DNA of 64,000 nt, taken from Thermothelomyces thermophilus ATCC 42464. Taxonomy: Eukaryota > Ascomycota > Sordariomycetes > Sordariales > Chaetomiaceae. The stretch spans positions 1,788,001 through 1,852,000 of the forward strand of contig NC_016478.1 of assembly GCF_000226095.1 (NCBI RefSeq). Reading direction: 5' to 3'. Below are positions 11,236-22,555 of this stretch, piece after piece. The translations under genes were made by a program, and so were the position numbers. The stretch's first letter is position 1, and every line of letters begins with the position of its first letter. The notes under the pieces are model-generated. The model saw only the letters and a list, made by a program, of their open reading frames with translations, was not told the DNA's origin and did not search any database.

Positions 11236-12429
11236 TCATGGGTACGGATGGACTGGATCCATTGGCCAATCGTCCTCGGTGATGCTGGACCAGAAGAACC
11301 ACACCAGAACCACCGACACTAGAGTGAACAGGGTTTGGAAGAGCGCCCCGTCGATCGCGCCAGAGGTGCCATCGCAGATGTACGGGCTGACGACGAAATT
11401 AAAGACCTGACCGGCAGCAAAAGCAACTGCCGCCGAAACGAGGAACATCATCGGCCTGATCTCGCCGAGCACCTTGAGGACAAGAACGCTCTCCAGCACG
11501 AAGAAGAGGACAATCCACAGGAGGGGAATGAGCAGGTACAGCACATAGAGCGCAATGTTCCTGTTCGGAAGGGAGTAGCTCGAGTCCCAGTACCCGGTAA
11601 AGGAGAATCCGGTGTCGAGGGCAATGTAACCGACGCCGATAAGGAAGACGAGGGACGAGACGAAGAACAGCCCGACGGAGAGCGGTGTCCCGTCATCCAT
11701 CAGCTGGTAGCCGACAATGCCGTTGAGAAAGAGGATCCATGTGGTTGCGGCAATGGCTCCAATGTGAATGGCGCTGAAGGCCTGTGATTCGAATCAATCA
11801 GTACAGAACTTTCCTGGTCCATCGACATCCTTACATACCATTCGCACGTCAGAATTGAGGGGGAAATCTCCCACCGAGAAGATCTCACATATTGAAATCA
11901 GTATGTAGCCCAGGAGGAACGCTTGCATTTCCCTACCACAGCGGTTAGATCAGGGCAGCGCGATACATATGCAGAGTCACCAACCTCCTTCCGACAGCTG
12001 CCCGTTTCCTTTCTGAGCGATACAGCAGCCATACGCTGACAACAATCGCAACGCCGGCCAGTAGTATCGAGCCTGGGATTGTCAGTCTTGAGACGTCGAA
12101 CAGTATTGTGGCGGGTCACAAACCGAGATTGCCCAGGTGCCGGTCATTGGACAATGAAATGCCCTTCAGCTGGCAGCCGCCCCATGGTCCCGACTGATCA
12201 TGCTTATCGCGTGATAGAAGCTGCAGAGAGATGGGTGAGCAAACGTGCCCCGAGCAAACATGCTTTGAGCAGGGATGGATCCTCTCTTGCGGGCCACACT
12301 CACATTGCAGACGGGGAGCGTCGTGTCTCGACAGAACTCCTATTCCCACGGCGTGGTCAGCCTCATGCAATCCTCTCCGATGCAGCTGGTGTTGCCCACA
12401 TCAAAGTTGCCAAACTTTGTTGAACCCAT
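11236..12429 (-). CDS. CHS7-family chitin synthase export chaperone paralogue
   Basis: Six exons on minus: 12400-12429, 12304-12339, 12124-12220, 11985-12072, 11839-11932 and 11236-11781. They join in frame to 296 aa. The N-terminus MGSTKFGNFDEFCRDTTLPV matches the start of the CHS7 family (MGSTxFGxF...CRDxxLPxC). About seven hydrophobic segments follow, with the family element YQLMDDGTPLSV and, near the C-terminus, FAAGQVFNFVVSPYICDG. Yeast Chs7 is an ER membrane protein needed for exit of chitin synthase III. This copy diverges in its second exon region (GGCQLKGISLSNDRHLGNLG) and lacks the usual long polar C-terminal tail, so it looks like a paralogue rather than canonical Chs7. The first intron uses GTGGGC, a weak donor. 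Confidence 0.8.
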
Positions 12430-13343
12430 TGTGCAAGGTGACGCCGCGGCCGTTTGGTGCTATGCGTTCCGTTCGAGTGATGCGGCCGAGTTACCAACGA
12501 CAATATGTGCGTTCAGAAGGAAGAAAAAAATCGAATGCAACGTTGTTGTATCTCAAAAGAATGTTCGTTTTCTTGTTTCTTTTTTTCTTCTTCTCTCGTC
12601 TCCCGTTGAATCTCGCCCTTCGCGGCCTTCACCGACCATTCGACACGCGCAGCGCTGGCCAGGATATGTGGTGGTTGGCGGGTGGGGATTCGAGCTTGGC
12701 TCTGATGCAGCCGACACACAGCGTTGCCCAGTGACGCTCGCCCTGCTTGCGCGCAAAAGCTGATTCCACCTCTTTTAGATGGCTCTGTACCCTGCGCAAC
12801 ACTCCTTGTCGACCGTCTGACGATTCCCGCGCACGCGACACGGTTCTCAACGGCAATTGAGGGCGATCGGCTCGTTTCTCGAAGCGGGCGGTGGCGTTGT
12901 GGGATGGACAGGCTGGCTGTGATGAAGAACGAGCGCGGGCTGGGGGTTTTGGTCAGCTCGGCAATATAAACCCAATGCCTGGTCGAAGGCCGGGAGCTGC
13001 CTCTTCGAGTTTACTTGCGGCAGGAACCAAGACAGCGCCCCGTTTTGGCGTGGCACGGAAAAATCGATCCACAAAATCTTCAATCTGAGAAGGTGATTGG
13101 CTCGAGACGGAGGCACCTTTCCCATTCGGTATCCAGCCCAAGTCTCTTACGAGATGACAGTGTGACAGCGAAACTGGAGCCAACCAGTTTCGCTTTACTT
13201 TAGCTGGAACGGTAGCATTTTCCATGCAACGGTTTCTTCCCTATTAGCGTGAGATCTCCGAAGACCGATCTGGGCAATACTATAGTACTCAAGCCATTGC
13301 GGAGTGGTGCCGACAGTCCTCGACAGGAGTCTACCAATTAAAC

Positions 13344-13360
13344 TACGGAGTACGGATTAC
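13344..13360. repeat. Dispersed TACGGAGTACGGATTAC element
   Basis: Partial copy of the intergenic GTAC/GGATTAC motif also found at 8517 and 19769. Confidence 0.5.
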
Positions 13361-13803
13361 ACAATCAGGTACACGGCGCTTCCCATCGCTCGTTGGCTAT
13401 GCTTTTTGATGGGGCGGTGCAGGCCGGCGGGGTGACAAGGGACGCAATCGGTCTCAGCTGCGAACACTCTGTCTTGGATGGGTTCCTAAGACGGTTATTG
13501 GTGGGTGAACAAGATTGCCATGGAGATCTTGCAAAGAGTGTTCCTGGTATTCGACCACACCCATCGCAGGGTTCGTCAATAACGGAGTGTAGAGAATGCA
13601 GATTTCTGGTTGTCGGCAAGCGTGTGCAGGTAGAATGCATGATGAGTTCGATGCCGGGCATACGGTGAGGTGCTTCGAAACATGACCATGCGTCACAGCC
13701 ACAGGTGCTGCGCAGCGCCAAAGACAGGAAGATCTGGTTGGCCTGTCGCGCCGGCCTTTCCCAATGTGGGTCTTCAGCGAGCTGGAGGTTCCAGTTGTCT
13801 CAC

Positions 13804-13824
13804 TCACTCACACACACACACACA
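13804..13824. repeat. (CA)n microsatellite
   Basis: About ten CA dinucleotides in non-coding DNA, preceded by short CACT copies. Confidence 0.85.
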
Positions 13825-15287
13825 AACCCACCCTCCGCCATGCTTCAACTTCCCGCAGTACGAGTCCGCTGCGCGTAATCCGTTGAAAAAAGGAATATTT
13901 CCAGGCTCATTACATGGGCCATTTCGGGAGTATTCGGCGGACTTTCCATCTTGTGCCAACTTGTAACTTCTCATGAGCTATTGCGACCCAGGTTCGCATT
14001 CGCCAGGTGGGACAAGACTCGTCACCATCCGGAACGAGCCATATTACGCAAGACAGTGCCAATCGATTCCGTGACTGTACTAGTAAGGTAAGCAAGTAAG
14101 CTCCGGTACTGCAAAATCAAATATTCCGAGGGGCGGAAGTGGGGAGCAAGAAGGCGGCAAGGCGCCCGCTGCGGGCCACCGTCGGCGGAGTCGGCCCCAC
14201 GGTGCCCACCGAGACCAAGCCGGCGGCGATTCATGCTCGAAACGGTCTGCGCCGGGATGGTGGAACCCATGGCCATCCGCGTGGCAAGACCGGCCAACAT
14301 AAGGAACACTCCACAGTGTTCGTTACATACTGTGTCGGACAGCGCGGAGAGCTGTCTTGGTCTGAAGCGCCCAGCTAATCGGTCGCTAGGTCCGGCTGCG
14401 ACAGCTTGGAGGCGGCACAGCTTGTTAGAGCGCAGGGCAAGGCATTGAAACGTTTTGCCTAGTGAGGTTAATAAGAATCAAGTTCCCTTCTCATCACTGT
14501 TCACCGTGGAAAGGCGGTGGTTGTTTGAATCTTTCACATGGCATGTTGTTGCTGCATTGCTTCTCTTGAACCCTTAATGTATGAGATGTTGCGGGTCAGA
14601 ACGCCACACGCGGTCGAACACATCTGCACTTTGTCAAAATGACGGGAGACGTGGCCAGGATCGCTAGGCCAAGCTGACCCTGCTTTGTTGGAGTTAGACT
14701 CACTGGTTACTTACCTATTCGTACTATGGAACTACCACAGTTTCTACAAATATGGAATGCCGGATAAAGGTATTTGTGCATGTACTGTGTGGCGGAGGTG
14801 CTTCCAAACCGTGAACCATGTTTGCTCGCGTGTCGGGCTCTCCTCAGGCAGTTTCGGTTTTGCCCAGATGACCGGACTCCTCGTCGGACGAATGCCACAC
14901 GAAAACGCGCATGATGTTCTCAGTCCCGTGAGCCCCTGAAAAGGGGGAGTAAGAACCGCAGTTTATCCGTCATCAAATTGCCGCCTTGCCGAGTTTCCGT
15001 AGGGATTTGCAGTGATGTGCGCTGGCTGGCGGTCATACTCGGGTAGGCTGTGGAAGACAACAGGAGGAACAAAGTTGGATGTGGGTCCGGGGTCCTGGCG
15101 AAGTGGGTTAGCGGCTTGGCAGACAGGGGGGTCCGCGTCGCTGGCGGGCTGCTTGGCGGCCGGGGGCGGTCCTCTGACGCCAAACTTCTCCCAAACTCCC
15201 AACCATTCTTCTGCACCGCCGCTCGAGGCCTGAGACCCGGAGGATACCCGACACTTTTGCACGGTAACCCTCGTGACAGCTGACCGG

Positions 15288-17884
15288 ATGAGTCCCTCGC
15301 CAGCGAATCCCGTCGAGTTCGGACAACGCCCCACGATTCCCCTCCCCACTCCCACGGCATCAACAATCGTGCATCTGCACTCCACGCGGACGCGGGCTGC
15401 TGCCAAACAGCCCCATAACCACCAAGATTCCCGTCCCCAATCCGGCCCGTCTTCCCTCCAACATTCCCCTCCGCACACTGCCCGGTCACAACCAACGACA
15501 ACACCCGGGCCACGATCGAGAACAGACATCCAGGCTACTCGGTTCATCTCACGGCTACGGCCACCCCGTTGACGAACCCGGCTACTCGGAGTCTGAGGAC
15601 GACAGTTCGTGGACAGATACGGGAGACATTGCCGAGCAGCTCGCCGACGACGATCCGCTTCGCCAGCGGGCAACACAGACACTCGGCGACGACGCGTTCG
15701 CCGGGTCCCTCAAGAAGAGGCATCACGGAGGCCGCTCCTCCAAGCGGGTCCGGTACAGCGAGCCGTTGTCTCCAGGGAGCAGCCGGTCTGCATCACAGCA
15801 CATTGACGCCATCAGCAAAGAGGCGATCCAAGTCCCAACCGTTGGCAATCGCAAGGCACCCAGGGCGGAGCGCCTACTAGCCGCAATCATGACGGGCGGC
15901 ACGAGTTCTATCCACGGCCTGACGGGCAAGCCGTTACTGTTCGTTGCTTCGAGCGCGTCGAATTGCTCAGGGATGCTGATCTTTGCCACAGTTATTTCAC
16001 TTCGATTTTTGTATCATTAGGAGTATTCCTTTTCGGATATGACCAGGGTGTTATGTCAGGTATCATCGTGTAAGCTCGATTCCTCTGAATCCCTCCCAGC
16101 ACCCTAGAATGCTGGCTAACCGAGGCGTTTTCACAGCGGCGAGTATTTTCGCAAGTATTTTCATGACCCGACACCGGTGCAGATCGCGACCATGGTCGCG
16201 ATCCTCGAGATCGGCGCTCTAATATCCTCCCTCATGGTTGGTCGGATTGGCGACATCATTGGACGTCGAAAGACCATCTTCTACGGTTCCTGCGTGTTCT
16301 TCGTCGGCGGTGCCCTACAGAGCTTCGCGGTGAACATGCCAATGATGTTGGTGGGAAGAGTCCTGGCCGGTCTGGGCGTCGGCATGCTGTCGACCATCGT
16401 ACCCGTCTACCAGTCTGAGATCTCGCCTCCCCATAACCGTGGCCACCTCGCGTGCATCGAGTTCACGGGAAATATTACCGGATATGCCACCTCCGTTTGG
16501 GTCGACTACTTCTGCATGTTCATCGAGGGCGACTTGTCCTGGCGTCTGCCCTTGCTGATGCAGTGTATAATGGGCGGCCTGCTCGGTTTGGGAAGCTTGA
16601 TCATCGTCGAGTCTCCTAGGTGTGTATCCGTACCACCACCCGGTCTCTCTCTCTCTCTCTCGCATGCTAACCAAACTTTGGCAGATGGCTTCTGGACAAC
16701 GACCACGACGAGGAGGGCATCGTCGTTATCGCCAACCTCTATGGTGGCGGTGACATCCACAACCCCCGTGCTCGGGACGAGTTCCGCGACATCAAGATGA
16801 ACGTTCTCCTGCAGCGACAGGAGGGCGAGCGCACCTACGGCGAGATGTTCAAGCGGTACAGCCGCCGCGTCTTCATTGCCATGTCGGCGCAGGCTCTGGC
16901 TCAGCTGAACGGCATCAATGTCATCTCGTACTACGCCCCTTACCTTTTTGAGCGGGCCGGCTGGATCGGCCACGCCGCCGTGCTGATGGCCGGCATCAAC
17001 GGCATCACCTATGTCCTGTCGACCATTCCGCCGTGGTACATTGTGGACCGCTGGGGTCGGCGGCCCATCCTGCTGTCCGGCGCTATTGCCATGTGCCTGT
17101 CGCTCTCGTCGATCGCGTACGTCCAGTACCTTGACATCCCCTTGACGCCCAAGCTGGTCGTCATTCTGGTCGTCATATACAACGCAGCGTTTGGCTACTC
17201 GTGGGGCCCCGTTCCCTGGCTTTACCCGCCCGAGATTCTGCCTCTCAAGATCCGCTCCAAGGGTGCCAGCTTGTCGACAGCCACCAACTGGGCCTTCAAC
17301 TGGCTGGTGGGCGAGATGACGCCCATCCTGCAGGAGTTGATTGCCTGGCGCTTGTATCTCGTGCATGCCTTTTTCTGCGCACTTAGTTTCGTAGTTGGTA
17401 TGTTTCTGGACCCCCCCCCCCCGGCCCCCGCCCCCCAAACTCCCGCCCGTTCAGTCGTGTGTGGTCCTAACAGAAGGCTCTAGTGTACTTCCTCTACCCC
17501 GAAACATGCGGCGTTCGCCTCGAGGACATGGACGCTCTCTTTGGCGACTCGACCCGCGCCCTCGGCACCCCTGTTTCGTCCTCCACCCCGGCCATGCGCG
17601 CCGAGTCGGACGCGCTGCTGCGTCCGGAGTCGCCCGTGCCCCCACTTGATGCCGCGGGTGGAGCGAGGAGCAGGCACGCTGCGAGCGCGGTTATTCCCGG
17701 GCTGAACATTGAGCCGCCTGTTGATGTCGAGGCTGATGGGAAATCCAGGACGGCCCCCACTAGGGCCTCTGCTGAAGGTAGGAGCGGAGGCCTGGGCGGT
17801 TGGTTCTCTAGGATCATCGGACGGGGCAGCAACGGAGAGGGGAGTTCCGGCGGGTATGCCCCTGTTCAACAAAGGGAGGACTAG
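15288..17884 (+). CDS. MFS sugar porter (hexose-type transporter)
   Basis: Exons ending at 15938, then 15992-16069, 16137-16619, 16685-17397 and 17484-17884. The second exon restores TM1 exactly (YFTSIFVSLGVFLFGYDQGV). Family signatures are present: GRIGDIIGRRK between TM2 and TM3, RVLAGLGVGMLSTIVPVYQS, VESPRWLL after TM6, QLNGINVISYYAP in TM7, DRWGRRP and LYPETCG at the end of TM12. The C-terminal tail of about 120 aa is polar. The 5' end is unresolved. The frame leading into TM1 is open from 15292 but has no ATG before 15889. An ATG at 15288 lies in another frame and would need an intron, for example 15369-15525. About 90 cytosolic residues precede TM1. Substrate cannot be read from sequence. 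Confidence 0.85.
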
Positions 17885-18562
17885 AGCGGTGTCGCTTTGG
17901 AAGGATATCTAGATGCGACTTTACCTAGGATCGTGTGTTGGGACTCGTGATTTTGGGTTTGGGTAGCACGGGGTGCATATAGATGGCGCGGATGTGTGTC
18001 GCTGGGCGGAATGTTATCCGGACCTCCCTGTTCCTTTTCCTTTTTTTTTCTCTTCTTTTTTGCTTCTTCCTTTTCTCTTCTTTTTTCCCGTCTTCTGGGC
18101 TAGGGGATCTTAATTCGGTCACATAGAGATGCTTTGGCTGGGGCGCAGCAAGCATGTACCGTACCAGCAAGCGGCTTCTTTGCGTCGGAACGGTCAAATA
18201 AACCCCTTTGAAATTGCGTTAGTTCTCTAACTTTGTGCAGGCTTGCAAGCATAGAATATATAAGGTACGATTTGCATTCTGCGGGCTCATGACAAAAAAA
18301 AAATTCTCGATTCCGTTCTCATGTTCCCGTCGCAATCGTGTTGGTCAATCGGGCGTTCTCGTACTGGTGTGAAGGAAGGGGCAGGGAGGGTGTGAGCAGA
18401 AGGTGGTCATTGGGTGGTCCGTGCACCAAACAGCAAGCTCAAGAAGCGGCCTCGAATCTGGGGCATATCTCGGTCGGAGATCTGATCTTGATGCCAGGAA
18501 CCGCGAACACCCAACATTTGAACAATTCCTTCATCAACAACCCAACAACCAGGACACGGACA
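17885..18562. other. Intergenic region
   Basis: Holds the 3' flank of the sugar porter (pyrimidine-rich 18030-18090) and the upstream region of the LYR-like gene. Nothing else seen. Confidence 0.5.
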
Positions 18563-18908
18563 ATGGCCGCCGCCGCCCCCGCCACGACAGAGCTCCTGCA
18601 CGCCTACCGGCGCCTCCTCCGGGCGGGCCTGAGGGCGGTGCAGTTCTCTCAGCCGTCGCGGTCGACGCTCACGGCGAAGCTGCGCGAGGGGTTCCGCGAC
18701 CCGCGGGGCACGTTCGACGCCGAGCGGGTGCGGCGGACCGTCTGGTTCCTCAATGCCGCCGCCCAGCAGCGCGGGCTCGAGCACCGCATCCTCAAGAACC
18801 TGTGCCGCGTGCACTGGGAGCGGGCGCGCGAGGCGAGCAGGACGGCGTGGCGGATGCGGGTGCGGCATGACGAGGCGGAAAAGAACAGGAAAGAGGCCAA
18901 GAAGAAGT

Positions 18909-18910
<2 letters not shown>
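18563..18910 (+). CDS. Small LYR-motif-like protein (probable DUF1763 family)
   Basis: Single exon of 115 aa from the ATG at 18563. The N-terminal helix contains ELLHAYRRLLRAGLRAV, which fits the LYR-type pattern (L-x-x-Y-R-x-L-L-R) of small mitochondrial matrix proteins that serve Fe-S delivery or respiratory-complex assembly. The rest is predicted helical and very basic (RVHWERAREASRTAWRMRVR), ending in a lysine/glutamate tail. The frame is open upstream, with another in-frame ATG at 18491, but alanine-rich MAAAAPATTE is the more natural start. Assignment to DUF1763 is from memory of the pattern; mitochondrial location is inference. A 33-nt T run follows just after the stop codon. Confidence 0.7.

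Positions 18911-18911
<1 letters not shown>

Positions 18912-18944
<33 letters not shown>
18912..18944. repeat. Poly-T tract (33 nt) after LYR-like gene
   Basis: Uninterrupted run of 33 T starting two bases after the stop codon at 18910. Transcribed, it would be a U tract in the 3' untranslated region. Confidence 0.9.
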
Positions 18945-19768
18945 CCGGGCTTTGTGGTTTTGTCTTTATATTCGGTTTCCTTTTTTTTTCCACTTTTATC
19001 GCGTCTCCTGTTGGTCTGTTCTATATCTTATTACCGTTTTATTCCTTTTAAACAACTCATTATATATATTTTTTTTCTTGTATGCGTATGCTAACGTGAG
19101 CGGCCGGAAATAGGGACCCCGATGTCATCAAGGGGACAGAGTATGAGCATTTTGAGCGGACCATTGCTATGCTCAATGATACGATGGGGTTATGTTTGCG
19201 GTGAACTCCCCATCCCTGGTGTGTGGGCATGCATACCCAGAAAGAGGTCACCGGGGTTTCCGTCTGCCGGGCTACTTGCCGATTGCCGGCACGCCGACCT
19301 ATCCAATGCCGTGCCCCGCCAGCCAACGGAAGCTTGCCCGGTCCCCTCGTAGGTGGCACAACCGAGTTTCATTCAGCACGACAGCCCCTTGCGCGGTGGC
19401 TGACGCCTGCGTGAGCCGAGCTCTTTTCGGCTGAGAGCACCGTTTCTCCCTTGTCGGAAGGCAAGATGCGCTTTGGGTTCCAGCAAACGCCGACAGCTAG
19501 CCAACCCGAGGAAGTTGGATAACTTCGATTGAAAGTTGGATCAGCACTATGAAATCTATAAAGGAGTATATAAAGGAGCTTCGGGTCACGAATCTGAGGG
19601 TCCTTGGTTCCGACCGCCCGCAGATCCATTGGTGTGCGGTTGGCCAGCCTGTTCAGTCGGGTAACTACTCCGTACTGGAAGGCCGATGTTAAGGGGTTCG
19701 GACGGGCTGCGGCGGTGGGGCGTCATCGGGACCGCGGATTAGGGTAAGCGATGGAAACTTGTATCTAC

Positions 19769-19797
19769 GTACTGTACAGAGTACGGATTACAGTACA
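19769..19797. repeat. Dispersed near-palindromic GTAC element
   Basis: Begins GTACTGTACAGAGTAC and continues GGATTACAGTACA. It shares the 3' 14 bases and the 5' GTACTGTAC arm with the element at 8517-8538, with an inserted AGAGTAC. Confidence 0.6.
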
Positions 19798-20977
19798 CCT
19801 CACTCGCCTGCGCATTTTGGGGAATCGTTTCCAGGCATTGCCTTTGAAGCTTGCCCCCCCCCCCCCCCCAAGCCTGGTCATTGAATGAGTGTAGTTCATC
19901 TGTTCATCTGTATCATGGGATTCTGATACGACGCGGTAGTCTCGTGAGTGTACTCGTACGAAATCACAAACCGGCTGTGGGTTGTTCTGGCCTCCACCCC
20001 ACCGCAGGAAGCTCTCCTCAATTGGCTAGCGATGCTGCAGCAATGACGTTACCGTGCCGGTTGACTTCTCACCGGATTGAAGCCGTCGTAGCCAGTCACG
20101 AAGCCAGCCAGCAAGTCCGCTTCACACCACTGCGGCACACAGTGCTAGATCTTCTCTTGTAGCTTCCTTTGACAGAAAATACAGTGCCTTGCGTCCGGTG
20201 CATTGTTTGTGCTCCTTTAATTGATAGCGAGAGTCGGGGCACAAGAAATCAGGGACCTGCCGAGGTCGGCCCCGCGCTAAAAAAGGGCCCCGGGCATGGT
20301 GGAGCGAGCTTGTGCGCTGCCGAGCTTAGACCTGTGGCTTTTGACCGACACCAGCAACCCCCAGCGACGAAGACGAACATGAGAAGCTGCTTGGTGTCAT
20401 GACCCCGCAATCGAGCTACGCCGTCGCGCATCCTTCACAACACCGCTCGCAACCTCCTCCCTGCCTGCAATCGTCCTTGCGCAACAAACGGGCTCGCCCT
20501 ATCACCCCCCCTTCGCCCGTCGATCCAACCAATTGACGCCCGATCATTGCGGGCAAGGGCATGCATATCAACGCCTGCCCCTCTACTACACCCCATCTCT
20601 TCGAGCCCTTTGTTGCTTTCGGCCCCCCCAACTCCTATCCCATCGTTTGGACCTCATTGACGCCGCAACTGAGCTCCCACCGACCGAAGAGAGCGACAAA
20701 GGTACCACCTCCGACCAGACCGGCGGGGGTTCTTTATGGACCCTCACCCGCTGGCCCAGGCCCTTTCGCGACCCTTCCGCTGAGGACTTTGGTCTCGGCT
20801 GGACCCCCGAGACCACCGTCTGCTGGCTGACGGCTGCTCCGTGAGAGGCGCCTTGCCGCACTTCGATAAGACGAGACGAATATTCGCATTCGAGGAAACG
20901 AGACGGGGAGCGGAGAGGGAAAGAACTTAACCACCGAGACAACGGGGGGGAAAAAAAATACAATCCGTTGAGATAGC

Positions 20978-21115
20978 ATGCCTGCTGAGCTAGAGTCCGC
21001 CGCCGCCGACGACGACCGCCATCGCCCCATCCTCCTACAAGATGGTCCAGCTCACGGCCGCCGCCCTCCATTTCCCATCATGCCTCCTTCATCCTCATCG
21101 CAGCAGCATGACGGT

Positions 21116-21147
<32 letters not shown>

Positions 21148-22555
21148 GCAAGAGCCGCAAAAACGTGACAGGAACCTGAGGGAACAGCGCCACACAAACA
21201 GAAACCTCGACGAGGACATCTCTCCGGATCCGCGACTGGCGACGGCAGCTGCGGCAGCGGCCGCCCTGAGCCGCGAGTCTTCTGCGCCCTCCAGCGCTCC
21301 CGCATCCAGCGGTGTCGATGCCATATCGAGCTACCAGCGCCTTGTCAAGCGCTACCGTGTCGAGGTGGCAGCCTCGGCATCCAGCGTGCTTTCCACCTTA
21401 ACAACCTTCCCGCTCGACAGTGTCAAGACGCGCATGCAGACGTACCGGTACGCCGGTTTCCTCGACTGCGTCAAGCACACGTACAGCACGGAGAAGTTTC
21501 GGGGCTTCTTCCGCGGCGTCACGGCGCCCATGGCCAGCATCACGCTCGTGCGGACCGTCTCCTTCTCCATCTACCAGCGGTCCAAGCACGCCTACTGCGA
21601 CTGGGTCAAGCGGAATTTGGGCGTCGACGTCATGGCCCACGTCAGCTCGCCGGGGAGCTTGCCGAGCTTCTGGTCCGTGGCGACGTTTGGCGCGGCCGGC
21701 GCGACGGCCGGGTCTTGCATAACGGTCATAGCCTGTGAGTTTGGCAGCGGAGAGGGGGGCCGGATCGGCGGTCTGCGTACTGACACTCTCGCTGCCAGGC
21801 CCGTTCGAGTTGACCAAGCTCAGCGCCCAGGTGTCCGTTCTGCTGGCGGACAAGAAGAACTATCCAAAGCCGGGAAGCCACGCGATCGCAGCGAGCTACC
21901 AGAACAAGGGAACGCTCAAGACGCTGGGGAACATCATCAAGCACAGGGGTTTCGGCGGGTTGTACACGGGATTTCGGTTACATCTGAGTAAGCGCGGTCC
22001 CCTTTTTTCCATTTTTTTTTTTTTTAGTTTCTTCTTTTTACTCTCCTTTTTTCTCTAGTTTTGTTGGTATCAACAATATCCGGCGAGGTGACTGACTCTT
22101 CTTGTCTCTTGTAGTGCGCGACACGCTCGGCACGGCAACCTATTTCATGACGTACGAAAGCAGCAAGCAGCTCCTGACCACTTTCGGGGGCGACGGCACC
22201 CATTCTAATCCGCTCGTCGTCGTCGTGGCCGGGGGCCTGTGCGGCATCGTTTCCTGGGCGTTGATATGTAAGCTAACACCCTCGAGGAATGTTGTCTCCT
22301 CCCGAGACGGACATGCATTGCTAACATGTCTGCCCTGTGCCTTCAGACCCCGTCGACTCGGCCAAGTCAATCTACCAGCGCAACTCCCTGATGTACTCCA
22401 AGGGCGAGAAGGTCGAGCCCGTCAAGATCCGCTTCTTCCAGCGCAACATGTACCGCGGCCTCGGCGTATCCATGGGACGGTCGTGTGCCGTCAATGCCGT
22501 CTTCTTCTCGTCGTTTGAGTTTCTGAAGAAGCGCATCAAGGCCTGGGACCAGTAA
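20978..22555 (+). CDS. Mitochondrial carrier family (SLC25) protein with long polyQ N-terminus
   Basis: Exons 20978-21734, 21799-21987, 22115-22267 and 22347-22555 join to 435 aa. Three carrier repeats are visible through their odd-helix signatures: PLDSVKTRMQTYRYAGF, PFELTKLSAQ and PVDSAKSIYQ. The canonical form is P-x-[DE]-x-x-[KR]. Each repeat is followed by a loop and an even-numbered helix (FRGFFRGVTAPM, GFGGLYTGFRLHL, MYRGLGVSMGRS). About 120 residues precede the first repeat and include a glutamine run, which is unusual because most SLC25 carriers start within 10-30 residues of repeat 1. An internal ATG at 21080 could give a slightly shorter form. The substrate is not evident. All three introns are phase 1 with canonical ends. 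Confidence 0.87.
21117..21151. repeat. CAG repeat encoding polyglutamine
   Basis: Interrupted (CAG)n in the first exon of the mitochondrial carrier gene, giving a Q-rich stretch with single lysine and glutamate interruptions. Confidence 0.85.

Larger units (their letters stand above)
12430..15287. other. Large gene-free interval
   Basis: About 2.9 kb without a supportable CDS on either strand. Frames are short or show no coding bias. It contains the CHS7-like promoter at its left end, a CA microsatellite at 13804-13824 and a TACGGAGTACGGATTAC element at 13344-13360. The right part (14980-15290) is GC-rich and leads into the sugar-porter gene. Confidence 0.5.
18911..20977. other. Gene-free interval before mitochondrial carrier
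   Basis: About 2.1 kb. It holds the 3' flank of the LYR-like gene, a C16 run at 19854-19869 and the element at 19769-19797. The last roughly 550 bp is C-rich and looks like promoter and 5' leader of the carrier gene. No supported CDS. Confidence 0.5.

Noticed and set aside
14963-15682. 239-codon minus frame upstream of and overlapping the sugar porter
   Set aside because: It overlaps the porter's 5' coding region in antisense and shows no recognisable domain.
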